DNA of 64,000 nucleotides, taken from contig CM029664.1 in assembly GCA_017311315.1 (NCBI GenBank), forward strand, positions 46,840,510 to 46,904,509, in the 5' to 3' direction. The DNA is from Dendrocalamus latiflorus (Eukaryota; Streptophyta; Magnoliopsida; Poales; Poaceae). The stretch's first letter is position 1. Every line of letters starts with the position of its first letter. The notes under the pieces were generated by a model. The model saw only the letters and a program-made list of their open reading frames with translations. It had not been told where the DNA came from and did no database searches. The position numbers were made by a program, and so were the translations under genes. Below are positions 45,693-57,844 of the stretch, one piece after another.

Positions 45693-48600
45693 CAATTAAT
45701 TAAGTTTGGGGAACAGATCCAAGAGAGAGTTTCTTATGGATACCAAAACATGACAGTACAAGGTGTCGGATGGATCCAGGAGCACACAGACAGAAAATTG
45801 GTAGAATTTGCTGAGAAGATGTGCAAAGGGGTGGCACCCCACACACCTTTGTTTTGTTTTTTGCATTCTCCTCAATGCAAAACTGCATGGTTCTCCTGCG
45901 TATTATTGGGGGGAGAAAAAGACGTCCAAAACAATGTTTCTGTTTTAGAAGAAGAAGAAGAAGAAGAAGAAGCGTGTGTCTGTAACTGGCGTCAAACTAG
46001 AAACGGGTTTCACCGTTGTGGTCTGTGAGACTGTGACAGTTTCTGCATTGACTAAGCTGTTCTGTGGGTCTGTTCTTTTTGACTAAAATTTATGGTTTTT
46101 TGTTGCGGTTTGTGGTTTTTGGGCTGTTCGTGCGAGAGATTACAAAGTAATAGAAACTCACATACGATTTTTACCGATATAAATGAAGTCGATATAGTAT
46201 ATACTATAATTAACTAGTAGATTTTATCTTAAAAAATACTTAATTGAAAAGTTAGTTATTGTAAAAAATAAAAAATAGTTTTTAGAGCTCAAAAGACGTA
46301 GCCTGTTTCCAGTACAGACAGGGGGCACTACGTGCCTACTGTCCTGTTCACCATTAATGGGTTGTTAGTGAGGTTCAGCCGTCCGGGACGTCGAGAGAAA
46401 ATTCAGTCCATATCCATTGCACGGTTGCGCTACTTGATTTTGATGTAGTGTGCGCCTGGAGGTACAGGTAAAGCAATAGGCAGGAATGGTAAAAAAAAAC
46501 AGCCTATGCGCTGGGTTGCTGAACCCAGCAGCGACCACACCATGGTAGATCTGGGCATAGTGAGGGTCCTAGCTAGGATACTGGTGTACTGCGGCTACAT
46601 CAGCAGTCAAACGTAAACTTCCCAGGAGAGCAATAAAAGACTGGCGTAAGGAGTAACGATTGCACATGAAAACCTGGTCACTTTGCGGTCCAGCACTATA
46701 GACTGTAGATTGTACATTTTGATAGGAGGCTAGGAGATCTTGTGCTGTCTTGGACCATGATCCTACCGGCGAAAGTTACTATACAGTTACACATCCTCGT
46801 CCGATTGTTACCTAAAATAATAAGCCGTACGGTTTCTCCACCGTTATTTGAAAGGAATTTATCAAGACAGGTTTTTCTAAGTCACTTATTGATTTATCGA
46901 TATTTAATCTGTTCGTACAAACATTTACGCTAGAACCAAAAACTATTCGCTAGAGCAGGAAAAAAAACACCCTAGATCTGATGAGTTAGGCACATAGGGT
47001 GGTGTCACCCGAAAAGAAACTTTCTTCGTCAAAATTTAGCGGTGAAGCACGTTGCTTGCTTGGGCCTTGATGGGGTGGTGTAGCCTACTAGCCTTTGTCG
47101 GCCTGGGCAAGCTCTTCACTCATCAGCCTTCGCTCTCCACCAGCACGTTGGGTTCTTGTTCACAATTCACAGACGAGCCTAGCCGAAAACGTTGGGCGGT
47201 CGTGCCCCGTTTCGCTTCATGGCCAACAGTTGGCAAATCCATAGGATTTGGCTAGTTTTGGTCACTTTTTCCATAGAGAAGTCGTAGCAAACCATGGGCT
47301 AGGCTAGTTCTTTCGGCCGCGACCGAAAACCGGCTTGGTTTTCTCTGACCATACCTGCGTTGCCTCAGATGGTCGGTGTAATTGGGGCGTATGGCTACAC
47401 AGCTGCGTTTACGGACGTTAGCTTCTGTTTCTAGACAAGCCAGAAGCGGATATGAACATGCAGCTTTCTGAAACGGTTTTTTACTTCTATCTCGTTTCAG
47501 TGATAAAAGATGAAGTTACGAGTATACCACGCACCGCACTCTTTTCGATCCTGTCTCACGCATATATCTCTTCCTTACTTTTCTTACTGTCCATCTTCTT
47601 CTTCTAAAAAACACTTCTTTTAGTCACTGCTACTTATTTTCAACTAAAATATATCGGTCGTAGCCAAAAGTTATCGGTCGCAGCAAATTCCTGGTCCTGC
47701 CTGCGCGCCAGCATCGAGTGCTCCTGCCTGCCACGGCGCGCAACATGGTCGAGAGGGTTGCATGGTGGGTGCCACCACAACGGTCAATCATTTTACTGGT
47801 GGCCTTTCCCATCCCGGAATGTGCTCGACCGAGATCCAACATCGTATTAAGTCCTTGACAGATCGCAGTAACTTGTTACCACTTTGGGCGTGCATGCCAT
47901 TGCGGTTGATTTCTGTGGAACTCCATGACAGTAACGAACTGACCTCCCTAGAACAATACAACTCCATGGGTTTGAGAGGAAGATTTACGCAAACAAGAGG
48001 ATAGAGAAATATGATGTAAACGCAGCAGCTGTGATCAAATTGGTTTTCATCTCGTTCAGCAGCAGATCAATCTTCGATGTATAGCATGGCCCTCGCAAAA
48101 TGGTAAAAATAAAAACAAAGGCAAGTGCAACATAGGCCAAAGTATGAGTGTATGACTGCTGGCTCCTGACTTTAGAGGACTACCACGATACCGACACAAC
48201 GCGCAAGAGCATTGTGGTAGCAAGCAGCCAGCGATGGGCAGCAGAGCAGGCTCCCAACGTGGTAGGCCCTTCCGCAAGTAGCAGTGCAGGTCCAGTCTGA
48301 AGAAAGTGTTTCTGATCTCCATTGATAATTGTTCGTGCAGCCGTCGTCCAACCAGCAGCATAATGCAGCACCAGGCACTGGAGCTCAAAGCCCTTCTCAC
48401 TCGTTTCCTCATTGTATGCTTTCCTACTCCGTATATGGATGATCAGTTTTTCAGTACAGCACTGATGAAATCTCTTCAGAAAATCCAACGGCAGCCAGAT
48501 ATTCTTCACTTCAAATAAGCCTCCACTAGTCTTTTGTTCTAAAAACATGATTTGGTCTTTTGTTAAATAATGTAGCCGTCCTTTCAAGCATTTATTTCCG

Positions 48601-48728
48601 GCCCTAATACTCCATCCAGCATTCATCTTTCATCAGGACGACATAAAAAGTGCCTAACAGACATTTTATCTCGCATCTTAATTTCCGAGCCAAAAACTGG
48701 AACAACACGTATCATAATTCATGATGCG
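45693..48728. other. Intergenic sequence without recognised gene
   Basis: A GAA microsatellite lies at 45950-45973. A - strand frame at 48180-48626 (148 aa, begins M-N-A-G-W-S-I-R-A-G) has no family I recognise and may be chance or an exon of an unknown gene. The rest shows no coding potential. Confidence 0.35.
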
Positions 48729-50105
48729 GGAATTTTTTTACCAATAATCTATTTTTTATTCGAAATAACAGAAACATACCCGCGTCCATATTTTTTTACA
48801 GAAATAAACTCCAGTCGCCTAACCGTCAGGCGACTGAAGCCTATCGCCCAACAGAAATGCGACAACAAAATTGTCAACGGTCAGGCGACTGGTCGCCCAG
48901 CCCTAGGGCGACAGCATCTAGAGTCGCCCAACAGAAATGCGACAACAAAATTGTCAACGGTCAGGCGACTGGAACTTGTCGCCCAGCCTTAGGGCGACTG
49001 CAAACAAGATCCTACTCCGCTCCGTGAATTTTATAGATTTTGTGAATTTTGTAGATTATAACTGGAAAATAATCTGTTGGATTTGTAATAAAAATTTATA
49101 ATCGTTGTATATTATTGCAGCGTAAAAAAATTTGTGAATTTTTTTAAGAACGGTTGAACTTAGAACAATCGATAAGTACGATGGTAAGTGATATTGTGAT
49201 GTTACCGGGAATTCGTATACGAAGGAAAACTAGTATGTGAATATTATTAGATGACTTGTTATGGGAATAATTGAATGCGAACAGACGAGGAAATAAGCTT
49301 ATCTAAATTTAAATAGACTTCATAATATAGCTGGGAGTAATCTACCACGTACGTTTTGATTACATGCATAATATAGTGCATCATGTGCGACTAACCAACC
49401 GAACTGCTCGTACGACCCACTGTGTAGACCGAGGTCATTTTTCCTTCCTTATGAGCTTGGTGTTGAACTCCTCGGCGGCCTCTTTTGCCTTGGTCGTCAT
49501 TTCCCTCTTTTTCTTGTGCTCCCTCTCGCGAGTCTTCCGTTCCCTACGCGTGCACACCTTGAGATGAGCTTTCATCTCGCGTTGCATACGTAGAATTTGC
49601 TCGTCATTGCGACGCTCCTCCCGGATCTCGGAGGACCTTTTGATATTCTACTCCTCGAAGTCGAGGGTCCACTGGTTCTCTGGGTTGATCTCAAAATCAA
49701 TTCATTTGCGGTAGCTACATATAGGTTTCGAGGAATGTGAATACAGCCTCTCTTTTCTTTCCTCTCCTCCACCATCTCCTTTTCTTCTCGCTCTCTTCTG
49801 TTTTGTGGTTCTGTTGGCGGCGCGGTCAAGTGGCCTCGGCCGCTCGGCTGCGCCCTCCTTTTATCTCCGCTTCCAGTCGCCCAAGGGTTGACCATTGGGC
49901 GTAGCAATTGCATTCGCCTGACCGTTAGGCAACTGCAATAATTCACCCAACGACCAACGAATTGCTTGCATGTCGCTTAGCCGTTAGATGATAGGCTCCA
50001 GTCGCCTGACGGTTAGATGACCGGAGCCTATTTCTGTAAAAAAAATATGAGAGCAGATATATTTCTGTTATTTTGAATAAAAAAGATTATTCATTAAAAA
50101 AATCC
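48729..50105 (-). mobile_element. Small relative of the PMD-MULE family, element B
   Basis: Both ends carry matching terminal sequence: GGAATTTTTTTACC, AATAATCT, TTTTTTATTCGAAATAACAG on the left, and the complement of the same words on the right, together about 90 bp of imperfect inverted repeat. Subterminal GTCGCC/GGCGAC words are abundant (48810-49010, 49870-50030). Possible diverged 9-bp flanks are ATGATGCGG and ATGAAATGG (6 of 9). Only a coding remnant remains inside. Confidence 0.7.
49435..49706 (-). pseudogene. Element-borne Lys/Glu/Arg-rich coiled-coil remnant
   Basis: The - strand frame reads D-F-E-I-N-P-E-N-Q-W-T-L-D-F, a TAG, then a charged helix with E-R-R-N-D-E-Q-I-L-R-M-Q-R-E-M and K-T-R-E-R-E-H-K-K-K-R-E-M, ending at TGA 49435-49437. 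It is probably the C-terminal coiled coil of an element-encoded protein. The family is unknown to me. Confidence 0.5.
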
Positions 50106-51333
50106 ATGAAATGGTAGGAGCGTTTCACAAGTGCCAGCCAAAGCTTTGGCAATCATCAGACATAAGTGTCACAAATTAATGGTGGTAAAACACCAACCAA
50201 GCATGAAAGCTCCAACTGAAGAAGCACCAGTGAATTCAGAAAAGATCCTACACAAAAAAGAGGGCTTTTCTGTATACATGTCCCGCCTGTGCTTAAGTTG
50301 TAACATGCAAAAAAACAGGTTACAGCATAACATCAACACTATGTTTTCATGCACAGTAAGATTTTTACCAGGCTATCCAAAGTTCTATTCTTCAATCTTC
50401 TCGGGCTTCTGAAGTGGAATCGATCTACCACGCCAAATTGTAAAGCCCCTTGTCCCATCTGGCATTATCAGTCCAGGAATAGGCGTGTTTACAGAATCAG
50501 TACCCGAAATAGTACGGAATGAGCCGTGGCCTGATATGAAATACAAAAAATATTAGAAGTGTACACATCCTGTAGCGAAGAGTTACATAACATATACACG
50601 AGAAAATAGAGTATCAAATGTTTGATATCTGAGAACGAGTACAAATCAGGAAAACTACAAACAGTTATCTTGTTGCCTTTTGCATGTTTGTTTTGATATC
50701 AGTGGTATATGGAACGATAATCAGGATGGTGTTCTTCGGCTTCGTGCAAAGGATAACCATGCAGGGAAAAAAATCTAGTTTTATGTACAAAGTGTAGCAG
50801 AAATTTATAAGCCTATGGAGAATCCCCGAGTTAATCCTCAAGATAAAAGCAGACCTAGCTGGGGAAATAGATAAGGAGATCACATGAACTAGGTAAATGT
50901 GTATCACAGAGCAATAGACAAAGATAACAAAGATCATTCCAGTTTCCCCTTTTTCAGAAAGAAGCAGAGTAACATGTTGACCATCTAGCCTTCTCCATGC
51001 ATGAATCTGGGAATAAGCTCAGTTGTGTGTGCAAATGGAGTCTATCTGAGAATACACTTCATTCAATGCACACAACTAACCGTCGTTGTTCTATCACTAG
51101 AGAAGTACAAAAAAATAATCAGATCCACAAATTTAAGTAAAAAAGAATACCTGGTCCTCTTGTATTTTGCTGAATCTGACCTTTTCCTTGGCATCCGTAT
51201 TGACCTTTTCGCCCTCCTTTAGCATTTGTCTTTTGGTGTTGGCGCACTTCCTATAGATATGGACAACAGGCTATGAGCAAAGATACATAAAGGATAATGA
51301 TGTCAACATTCTTGATGCCGATAATCATAACCT

Positions 51334-51353
51334 CCCCCCCCCCCCCCCCCCCC
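51334..51353. repeat. Poly-C run, 20 bases
   Basis: Uninterrupted C20 in a LARP6 intron. Confidence 0.95.
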
Positions 51354-53043
51354 AAGTAAAATTCTAACTAGAAAATACATCTGAACTTTTCGTTTGCAGC
51401 ATATTTACAGTTCAAGAACAAAGGCTCAAACTATCAGTAAGGAAGTGCACAAATAAAAGGTATGCACAAGCATACAGGAAAACGAAACCTCAATGATTTT
51501 CAACCAGACAATTGAACAAATGAATTGAATAGGTGTATGTGATAATTCAGACCTCATGGTTAATATCAGAGTTCACATTCTCCTTATCCAAAGCACCCTC
51601 TCCTGAATCAGCGCTGCCGTTCTTTTCTGACATTGTCCGCTGCTCTTCTTTTAAAGGCTGGTCCTGGTTGTTCTTTTTGGAAACTGTTCCCTGGTTTTCT
51701 TTTGAAGACTGGTTATGTTTCCTGATCCCATTACACTTTGTTTAGCCACTTTCATCCCAGTTCTCCAGTTCCTCTCATCAGTTAAAGTGGAAACCTAATA
51801 TGATCAAACCACACACACACACACACAAAAAGGTAAGCCTTCTAGGCATATAACTCATATGCTGAGGATCAAATGGGTCATTAAGTATCAGATGAATAAC
51901 TCACAGCCTTCTCAAATGCCTCCACTGCTTCATACTCAACAAGGGCATGCACCTGCGCAACCCTGATCCATTATCTACTTGAATGTTGAGTGAAAAGGAT
52001 ATAACCAACTTGATCCCGCAGCAGAAAGAAATATTTTTCGACATCTAGAGATAACTAATGTTATTAAATATATTTTCCATTGAATGACTGGTTGCAACAG
52101 TGGGGTAATTGGTAAAGACAGATCAATAGAAATACCATGATCAAGAGCTATGTATCAAGGGTTATATATTAGAACATCTGTAAGATCTTAAATAATGAAG
52201 TCGCTAAATGATGTACTTCCAACGATTGAAGTAGGCCCGCGAAATGATGTTCGGTTTTATTTCGCTGACATACCTCACATCCTTGCACAAAGTGCTGAGC
52301 AAACTGCGGCAACCCAGCTGCATAAACATGAGCCCGCACTCGATGCAACGTCTTCTGCACTCCTTCATGACCAGCACCATGTAATGCTGCGACGATCCGG
52401 AACAAGAGGGACACATATTCTACTATCTTCTAATGGGAGCCCTCCTGGCCATCTAAAATTCTCACCTTTAAAGCCACCACCTCCTCTGTTGTTCGCAGTT
52501 CACCCCGGAGTTGTTCAAACCACTCAAACTGCGGGCTTGACACAGCCCACACGGCAGCACCCCCCTCACACCGGGATAGAGCATCCGCAACTCAATGTTG
52601 CCTGCCTGGCCGATACTCCACAGCAAAATTATAGCCAAATAACTTACTCACCCAATGGTTCTGCGGAATGGTAGAAAGGCGTTGATCCAGAAGAAAGTTG
52701 AGGCTATAGTGATCCGTTCGAATCAAGAAATCCCGTCCCCATAAATACGGCCGCCAATGCCAAACTGCCTTCACTAATCCAATGAGCTCCCGCTCATATG
52801 CCGCTAATTTGGCATGTTGAGGAGCTACGGGCTGGCTAAAGAAAGCCACCGGCCGTTCCCCTTGATGCAGCACAGCGCCGAATCCCAAACCAATCACGTC
52901 ACAATCCACCACAAATTTTTTGGAGAAATCAGGCAACTGTAAGACCGGAGCCGACGTCAGGATCTGTTTGAGACTGAAAAGCATGCTTGGCATCTTCAGA
53001 CCACACAAAAGCCTCTTGCAATAATTTAGTAAGAGAAGCGGCC

Positions 53044-53363
53044 TGTCAGGGGTGTGGGCCTTGGGGGCCCAAGGCCTAGTCAGTTTATTATTAGGAATTA
53101 AAGATTGGTTTCTATTTGAGTTAGAGATTGATTTCCTTGTATTAGAGATAGAGTTAGAGATATGATATGAGTTAGAGATATAATTGGGATTAGATTCCAT
53201 CTGTTAGGGGGAGCCGTCTATATAAGGAGGCTACCGCATGATATTGGAAGCAAGCAGAGTAATATCAAGTCTTTCCCGTCTAAATCTCTAGTCTCTCTCC
53301 CTCTCGTTCTACGCCGACGCCATCCGGCTATCTTCTTGGTGGTGTTTATCCCGGTTCATGACA
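53044..53363 (+). repeat. 5' LTR of the young element, 320 bp
   Basis: TGTCAGGGGTGTGGG...TTCATGACA with a TATATAAGG promoter-like word near 53218. Confidence 0.95.
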
Positions 53364-53408
53364 ACTTGGTATCAGAGCAGTCGATCCCCTCCCACGACTT
53401 CTGCTACC

Positions 53409-54416
53409 ATGGCTAACGGCTGGAGCAACGCGATCGCGCTCTGCAAGGAGATCCGTGAGCAGTTGAAGGAAATCAGGGAATCGAATGAGAATGCGATGAA
53501 GAAGCTACAAGAGATGATGAAGGCATGTCATCATCCAACATCAGATCTCCCACAACAACAAAAACAAGGCCCTCACAACAATGACCAAGGATCAGAAGCA
53601 CACAGGACCAAACAGATGTTGCCACATCCACCGACAGATCCCAATAACCAAGCGCCGCTGTACCACCACGTTGTTCCTCCCTCGGTCGCAGCATCGTCTC
53701 CGCCAGCTCCGTCGTTTCGTCCAGCGACCACGCGGGCGCCACCGAGGAGATCTTCATCGTCTCCGCCGCCTCCTCGACCAACCGCCGCCGCCTGGGCCGC
53801 CGTCGGCCGGGGCACTTCCAGCCGCTGCAGTCGCCCGCTCGCCGGACCGCACCGACCACCGCTCTTCGCCGCCGCCGGCCGAGCTATCTCCAGACGCCGC
53901 CGCCGCGCGGTCCGTCTCCGCCGGGCCGTAGCCGCCGCCCGCCGATGCCGGCCGGGACACCTCCGCCACCTGATCCGGCGTCCTCCGCCGCCGAAGCCGC
54001 TCCGCCCGCAGACCGCCTCCATCTGCAGCATCCGCTGCCGGGGCCGCCTACGCCCGAGCCGCCGCCGTTCGGTCCGCCTCCGCTTCGTCAGTCGCCGCCG
54101 CTCTTCGCCGCCGCCGGGGCCGCCATCGCTGGAACCGCCGCGCGAGCCACTACCGCAGTCGCCCGCTCCGCCGGTCGCTCTGCCTCTGCTTCCGCCGCCT
54201 GGATTCGGTCCGCAGGCCGCCGCTCCTCCGGCCGGCCGTTCCGCCTGCTTCTCCGCCGGCCGCCGCTCTTCGCCGCCACTGGTCCGCTCCGGCCGCCGCT
54301 CAGCCGCCGGCCGCCACCGCTTGGGCCTCCTCTGCCTGCGCGCCGCCGCCGCCGGTCCGCACCGGCCGCCGCCGCCGCCCGGGCCGCAGTCCCCTCTGCT
54401 TCAATCTTCCGCGTGA
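53409..54416 (+). CDS. Internal ORF of the young LTR element, 335 aa
   Basis: The ATG at 53409 (context CTACCATGG) is the first after the primer site. Residues 1-45 form a charged helix (M-A-N-G-W-S-N-A-I then K-E-I-R-E-Q-L-K-E-I-R-E) with coiled-coil character. A Gln/His/Pro-rich linker follows. From about residue 110 the protein is low-complexity Pro/Arg/Ala/Ser with GC-rich coding. No gag, protease or nucleic-acid-binding motif is recognised. The helix could be a gag-like packaging or oligomerising remnant. The frame is intact, but translation is unproven. Confidence 0.5.
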   Translation: MANGWSNAIALCKEIREQLKEIRESNENAMKKLQEMMKACHHPTSDLPQQQKQGPHNNDQGSEAHRTKQMLPHPPTDPNNQAPLYHHVVPPSVAASSPPAPSFRPATTRAPPRRSSSSPPPPRPTAAAWAAVGRGTSSRCSRPLAGPHRPPLFAAAGRAISRRRRRAVRLRRAVAAARRCRPGHLRHLIRRPPPPKPLRPQTASICSIRCRGRLRPSRRRSVRLRFVSRRRSSPPPGPPSLEPPREPLPQSPAPPVALPLLPPPGFGPQAAAPPAGRSACFSAGRRSSPPLVRSGRRSAAGRHRLGLLCLRAAAAGPHRPPPPPGPQSPLLQSSA

Positions 54417-54437
54417 AGACTTGGACCAGGGGTGTAG

Positions 54438-54757
54438 TGTCAGGGGTGTGGGCCTTGGGGGCCCAAGGCCTAGTCAGTTTATTATTAGGAATTAAAGATT
54501 GGTTTCTATTTGAGTTAGAGATTGATTTCCTTGTATTAGAGATAGAGTTAGAGATATGATATGAGTTAGAGATATAATTGGGATTAGATTCCATCTGTTA
54601 GGGGGAGCCGTCTATATAAGGAGGCTACCGCATGATATTGGAAGCAAGCAGAGTAATATCAAGTCTTTCCCGTCTAAATCTCTAGTCTCTCTCCCTCTCG
54701 TTCTACGCCGACGCCATCCGGCTATCTTCTTGGTGGTGTTTATCCCGGTTCATGACA
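54438..54757 (+). repeat. 3' LTR of the young element, 320 bp
   Basis: I find no difference from the 5' copy when reading the two side by side. Confidence 0.95.
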
Positions 54758-57116
54758 CGGCCACTGTCCCATAATCACGAATAAACTTCCGATAATACCC
54801 TGTCAGCCTGAGGAAGCCCCATAGGCCTCGCACAGTAGTTGGCTGCCACCTTGGTCGGATCCATTGCCACCTCTTGAGCCGAGATCACATGCCCGAGATA
54901 AGCCACAGATGATTCTCCAAAGAAACACTTTAAACGCTTAAGAACCAATTAGTTGGCTTGTAATGCTTGGAAAACCACTCGTACATGTTGCAGATGCTCC
55001 GACCATGACGAGCTATAGATTAAGATGTCATCATAGAAAACCAACACAAACCGCCAAAGGAACGGTTTAAGTACCTCATTCATGAGTGCCTGAGACGTCG
55101 CCAGTGCATTAGTAAGCGCAAAGGACATGACCAAGAATTCAAAGTGTCCATGGTGGGTACGGAACGCCGTCTTCTCAATGTCGTCGGGGTGCATCTGCAC
55201 CTGATGATAACCACTGCGTAAATCCAATTTGGTGAAGAAGCAAGCCCCCTTGAGTTCGTCAAGTAATTCATCCACCACTGGAATAGGAAATTTGTCCTTT
55301 ACCGTTTGGGCATTCAAGGCGCAGTAGTCAACACAAAACCCCCACGTATCATCATGTTTCTTGACCAATAATACTGGCGAGGAGAAAGCGGACGTACTAT
55401 CCTAAATAATGCCTTGAGCAAGCATTTCTGCACACTGTCGTTCGATCTCGTCTTTGAGGAGCTGTGGGTAGTGGTAAGGCCGTACTACCACTGCTGTTGC
55501 CCACGGCACCAGATGGATGCGGTGATCATGCCGACAAACCAGTGGTAGCCCTTTCGGTGGCTCAAAAAGGAACTCGAACTCTTGCATCAAGGACATCATG
55601 AGTTCCTGCCCATTCAAGCTGAATGCCCTTCATCTTCGCGTGCTAAGTGCCCATGCCATGCCAAGAAACTTGGTGATCCATATGCCAAAATGACATTGTC
55701 AAACTCTCAAAATCCCAAATGATTGGTCCCAATGTGCAAAGCCAGTGAACGCTGAGAACCACGTCAAATCCCCCTAACGAAATGGCAAAGCAGTCCACTA
55801 AAAATGCTTCCTTGTCAATGTGCAATGGAACCTGAGTGCATAGGCATGTGCAAGGGACACGATCCCCGTTAGCAATTGCTACTGTCATGCCATGCCAGGC
55901 CGAGGGGAGCAGTTCAATCCTAGCCGTCGTGCCGCCTAGTCAGCAATGAAGGTATGCATAGAACCTGTGTCCACCAGTGCGCGTAAAGACTCACCAGCGA
56001 TCTGCACACATAATTGCATTGTTTGGCTGGCGCGGATCCCTATAAGAGCATGCAACGAGATCTCCACAGCTAGTACTTCATCCAGCCCTTCAAGCTCTTC
56101 CAGTTCCAGCAAATAGATCCCTTTCATAGCACACTTGTGCCCCGGCCCAAACTTCTCAGGACAGTTAAAGCATAGACCTTTGGCGCGGCGCTCAGCCATC
56201 TCGGATGCAGAGAGCCTTTTCCAGCGGGTTTGAGGCAGAGCTACGGGCAATGGGGGAGTCGCCGATGATGCAGCCGATGCAGCGACGTGGGGTGGGGTGG
56301 GGTCTCAGGTATGGTATTGAAGAAACTATAACCCGTGCTGAAGATATAGGTCTAGACATCTTCCCTTCCGTATGCTCCCCCACAAGTCTCTGCTCATAAG
56401 CCTTAGCCAAACTCATTGTCGTCTGTAAGTTGCTGGGGTTTTGCAATTCAACATCCGTCTGTAGTGGCTTCATGAGACCTGCCGTAAACAACTGGACTTG
56501 CTACAGTTGGGACAACGGTTCTACACGACACAAGAGTGCAAGAACCATCGTTGATACTCCTCAACCGTTCCCGTGCGCTGTAGTTGAGCCAACTCTCCCA
56601 AGGGGTTACTTCTCATTGGAGATATGAAGCGCGTATTGAGGAAATCCACAAAATGAGGCCATGACAGTACGCCATCGTCTCGTTCGAGCTGATAATACCA
56701 TTGTTGCGCAACACCCGTCAAATGGTACAATACCAACCGCACCTTTTCTTCCTCTAACGTGCGTTGTCCCCTGAAGAACTGCTCACATCAATTTAGCCAG
56801 GGCAGCGGATCTTCCTCCCCAACATAGCTTGGAAAATTGAGTTTGTGGTATCGTGGAAGTATATTCCTTCCTTCCACCCTCCTGTCTCCCTTGCTTCGGG
56901 ATCCCTCTGATGAGAATATTCTGCCACTGGAGTCTAAGCTGTTGATCCCCGAGTTACTTTGCAGTCGAGAGAGCTCTTCCTGCTGCTAGCTTTGCTTCAT
57001 CTTAACTTCGTTGATGTCCTTCATCATGGCCGTCAGTGTGGACATCGTGGTCGCCAACATCTTGCCTAAGTCTTCTATTGTCTTGGGCTCTTCCATTGCA
57101 AGAGTGGTGGGAGAAG

Positions 57117-57130
57117 GCTCTGATACCAAA
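57117..57130 (-). other. Primer binding site of the chromovirus
   Basis: TTTGGTATCAGAGCC on the - strand directly after the LTR end (ACACAACA) matches initiator tRNA-Met. Confidence 0.85.
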
Positions 57131-57131
57131 C

Positions 57132-57399
57132 TGTTGTGTGTCGGCTTCTGTGGAGGTTTTCAGTGGATGGACAATGGCGGAAGGAGCTGGTTTCGTGAGA
57201 TGGTGTGCGAACGAAGAAGATAGCGAGGAGGCGTGAGCTCGCCCTCGTGTCGCTGTCCGAGATTTACACCGGCCAGGATGCAAGGCTCTGTGTCGACCAA
57301 AGCTTAAGGTAATTCTTTATTGCTTGTGTTTGCCAAATCAATAGCAACCTTATATAGCGGCTGTTACAAGCCCGACTCCTATTCTAACTCATACTATAA
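57132..57399 (-). repeat. Chromovirus 5' LTR, 3' part
   Basis: Contains the - strand TATA-like CGCTATATAAGG (about 57349-57360). It continues as 60004-60250 beyond the inserted PIF element. Confidence 0.8.
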
Positions 57400-57844
57400 G
57401 GGCCTGTTTGGGACTGCTCTGCTCCAGATTTTTCAGCTCTGCTCCCAAGTTGTCTAGCCAAACAGGTCCAACTCCAAGAACTCCGCTCCAAAAAAAAGGT
57501 GGAGTTAGGGGCAACTCCACGTTTTTTCTGGAGCTCCCCAAGGGGTACTCCAGAAACTAAAGTTTTGTATCTCCTCATGGAGTTGGGAGAAAATTACCCA
57601 CCACTGCCATTACTTTTCCTCCGTACCGATTCGTTTCTTTTCCAATCCACCCCACCCACCGCGCGGCTCCTGTCCTCCCCACCCACCCGCGCGCTCCTCT
57701 TCCGCCGCCACCGCAAGCCCCCGGCGCCTCTCCCCCTCCTCCTTCGCGCCGGGATCTCCTCCTCCCGCACGCTCCCACAGCAGCCAGAGCTCTCCCTGCC
57801 CCCATCCTCCCGGCTCCCCGTGCCCGTTGTGCTCCGTCGCCGCC

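Larger units (their letters stand above)
53044..54757 (+). mobile_element. Young non-autonomous LTR retrotransposon, 1714 bp
   Basis: LTRs of 320 bp (53044-53363, 54438-54757) appear identical over their full length. Exact duplications CGGCC flank it (53039-53043, 54758-54762). A primer site TTGGTATCAGAGCAG begins at 53366. A purine-rich stretch (GGACCAGGGGTGTAG) precedes the 3' LTR. There are no pol domains. It sits in the chromovirus between RT and RNase H. Identical LTRs mean the youngest dated insertion in the window. Confidence 0.95.
52170..57096 (-). pseudogene. gypsy gag-pol polyprotein, interrupted
   Basis: Gag starts M-E-E-P-K-T-I-E-D at 57096. The gag domain spans 56870-56192 (Y-H-L-T-G-V-A-Q-Q-W-Y). 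A zinc knuckle C-F-N-C...G-H-K-C and protease L-V-D-T-G-S-M-H-T-F-I lie in 56250-55936, RT in 55617-54949 (W-G-F-C-V-D-Y, D-L-R-S-G-Y-H-Q, catalytic F-Y-D-D-I-L-I-Y-S), RNase H in 53035-52600 (V-V-D-C-D-V-I-G-L-G-F-G-A-V-L), and the integrase H-H-C-C finger in 52414-52175 (H-G-A-G-H-E-G, C-E-V-C-Q-R-N-K). Several stops and frameshifts plus the nested insert make it inactive. Confidence 0.9.

Noticed and set aside
48729..50105. Clear 9-bp target duplication for element B
   Set aside because: The best pair agrees at only 6 of 9 bases; kept as possible, not as proof.
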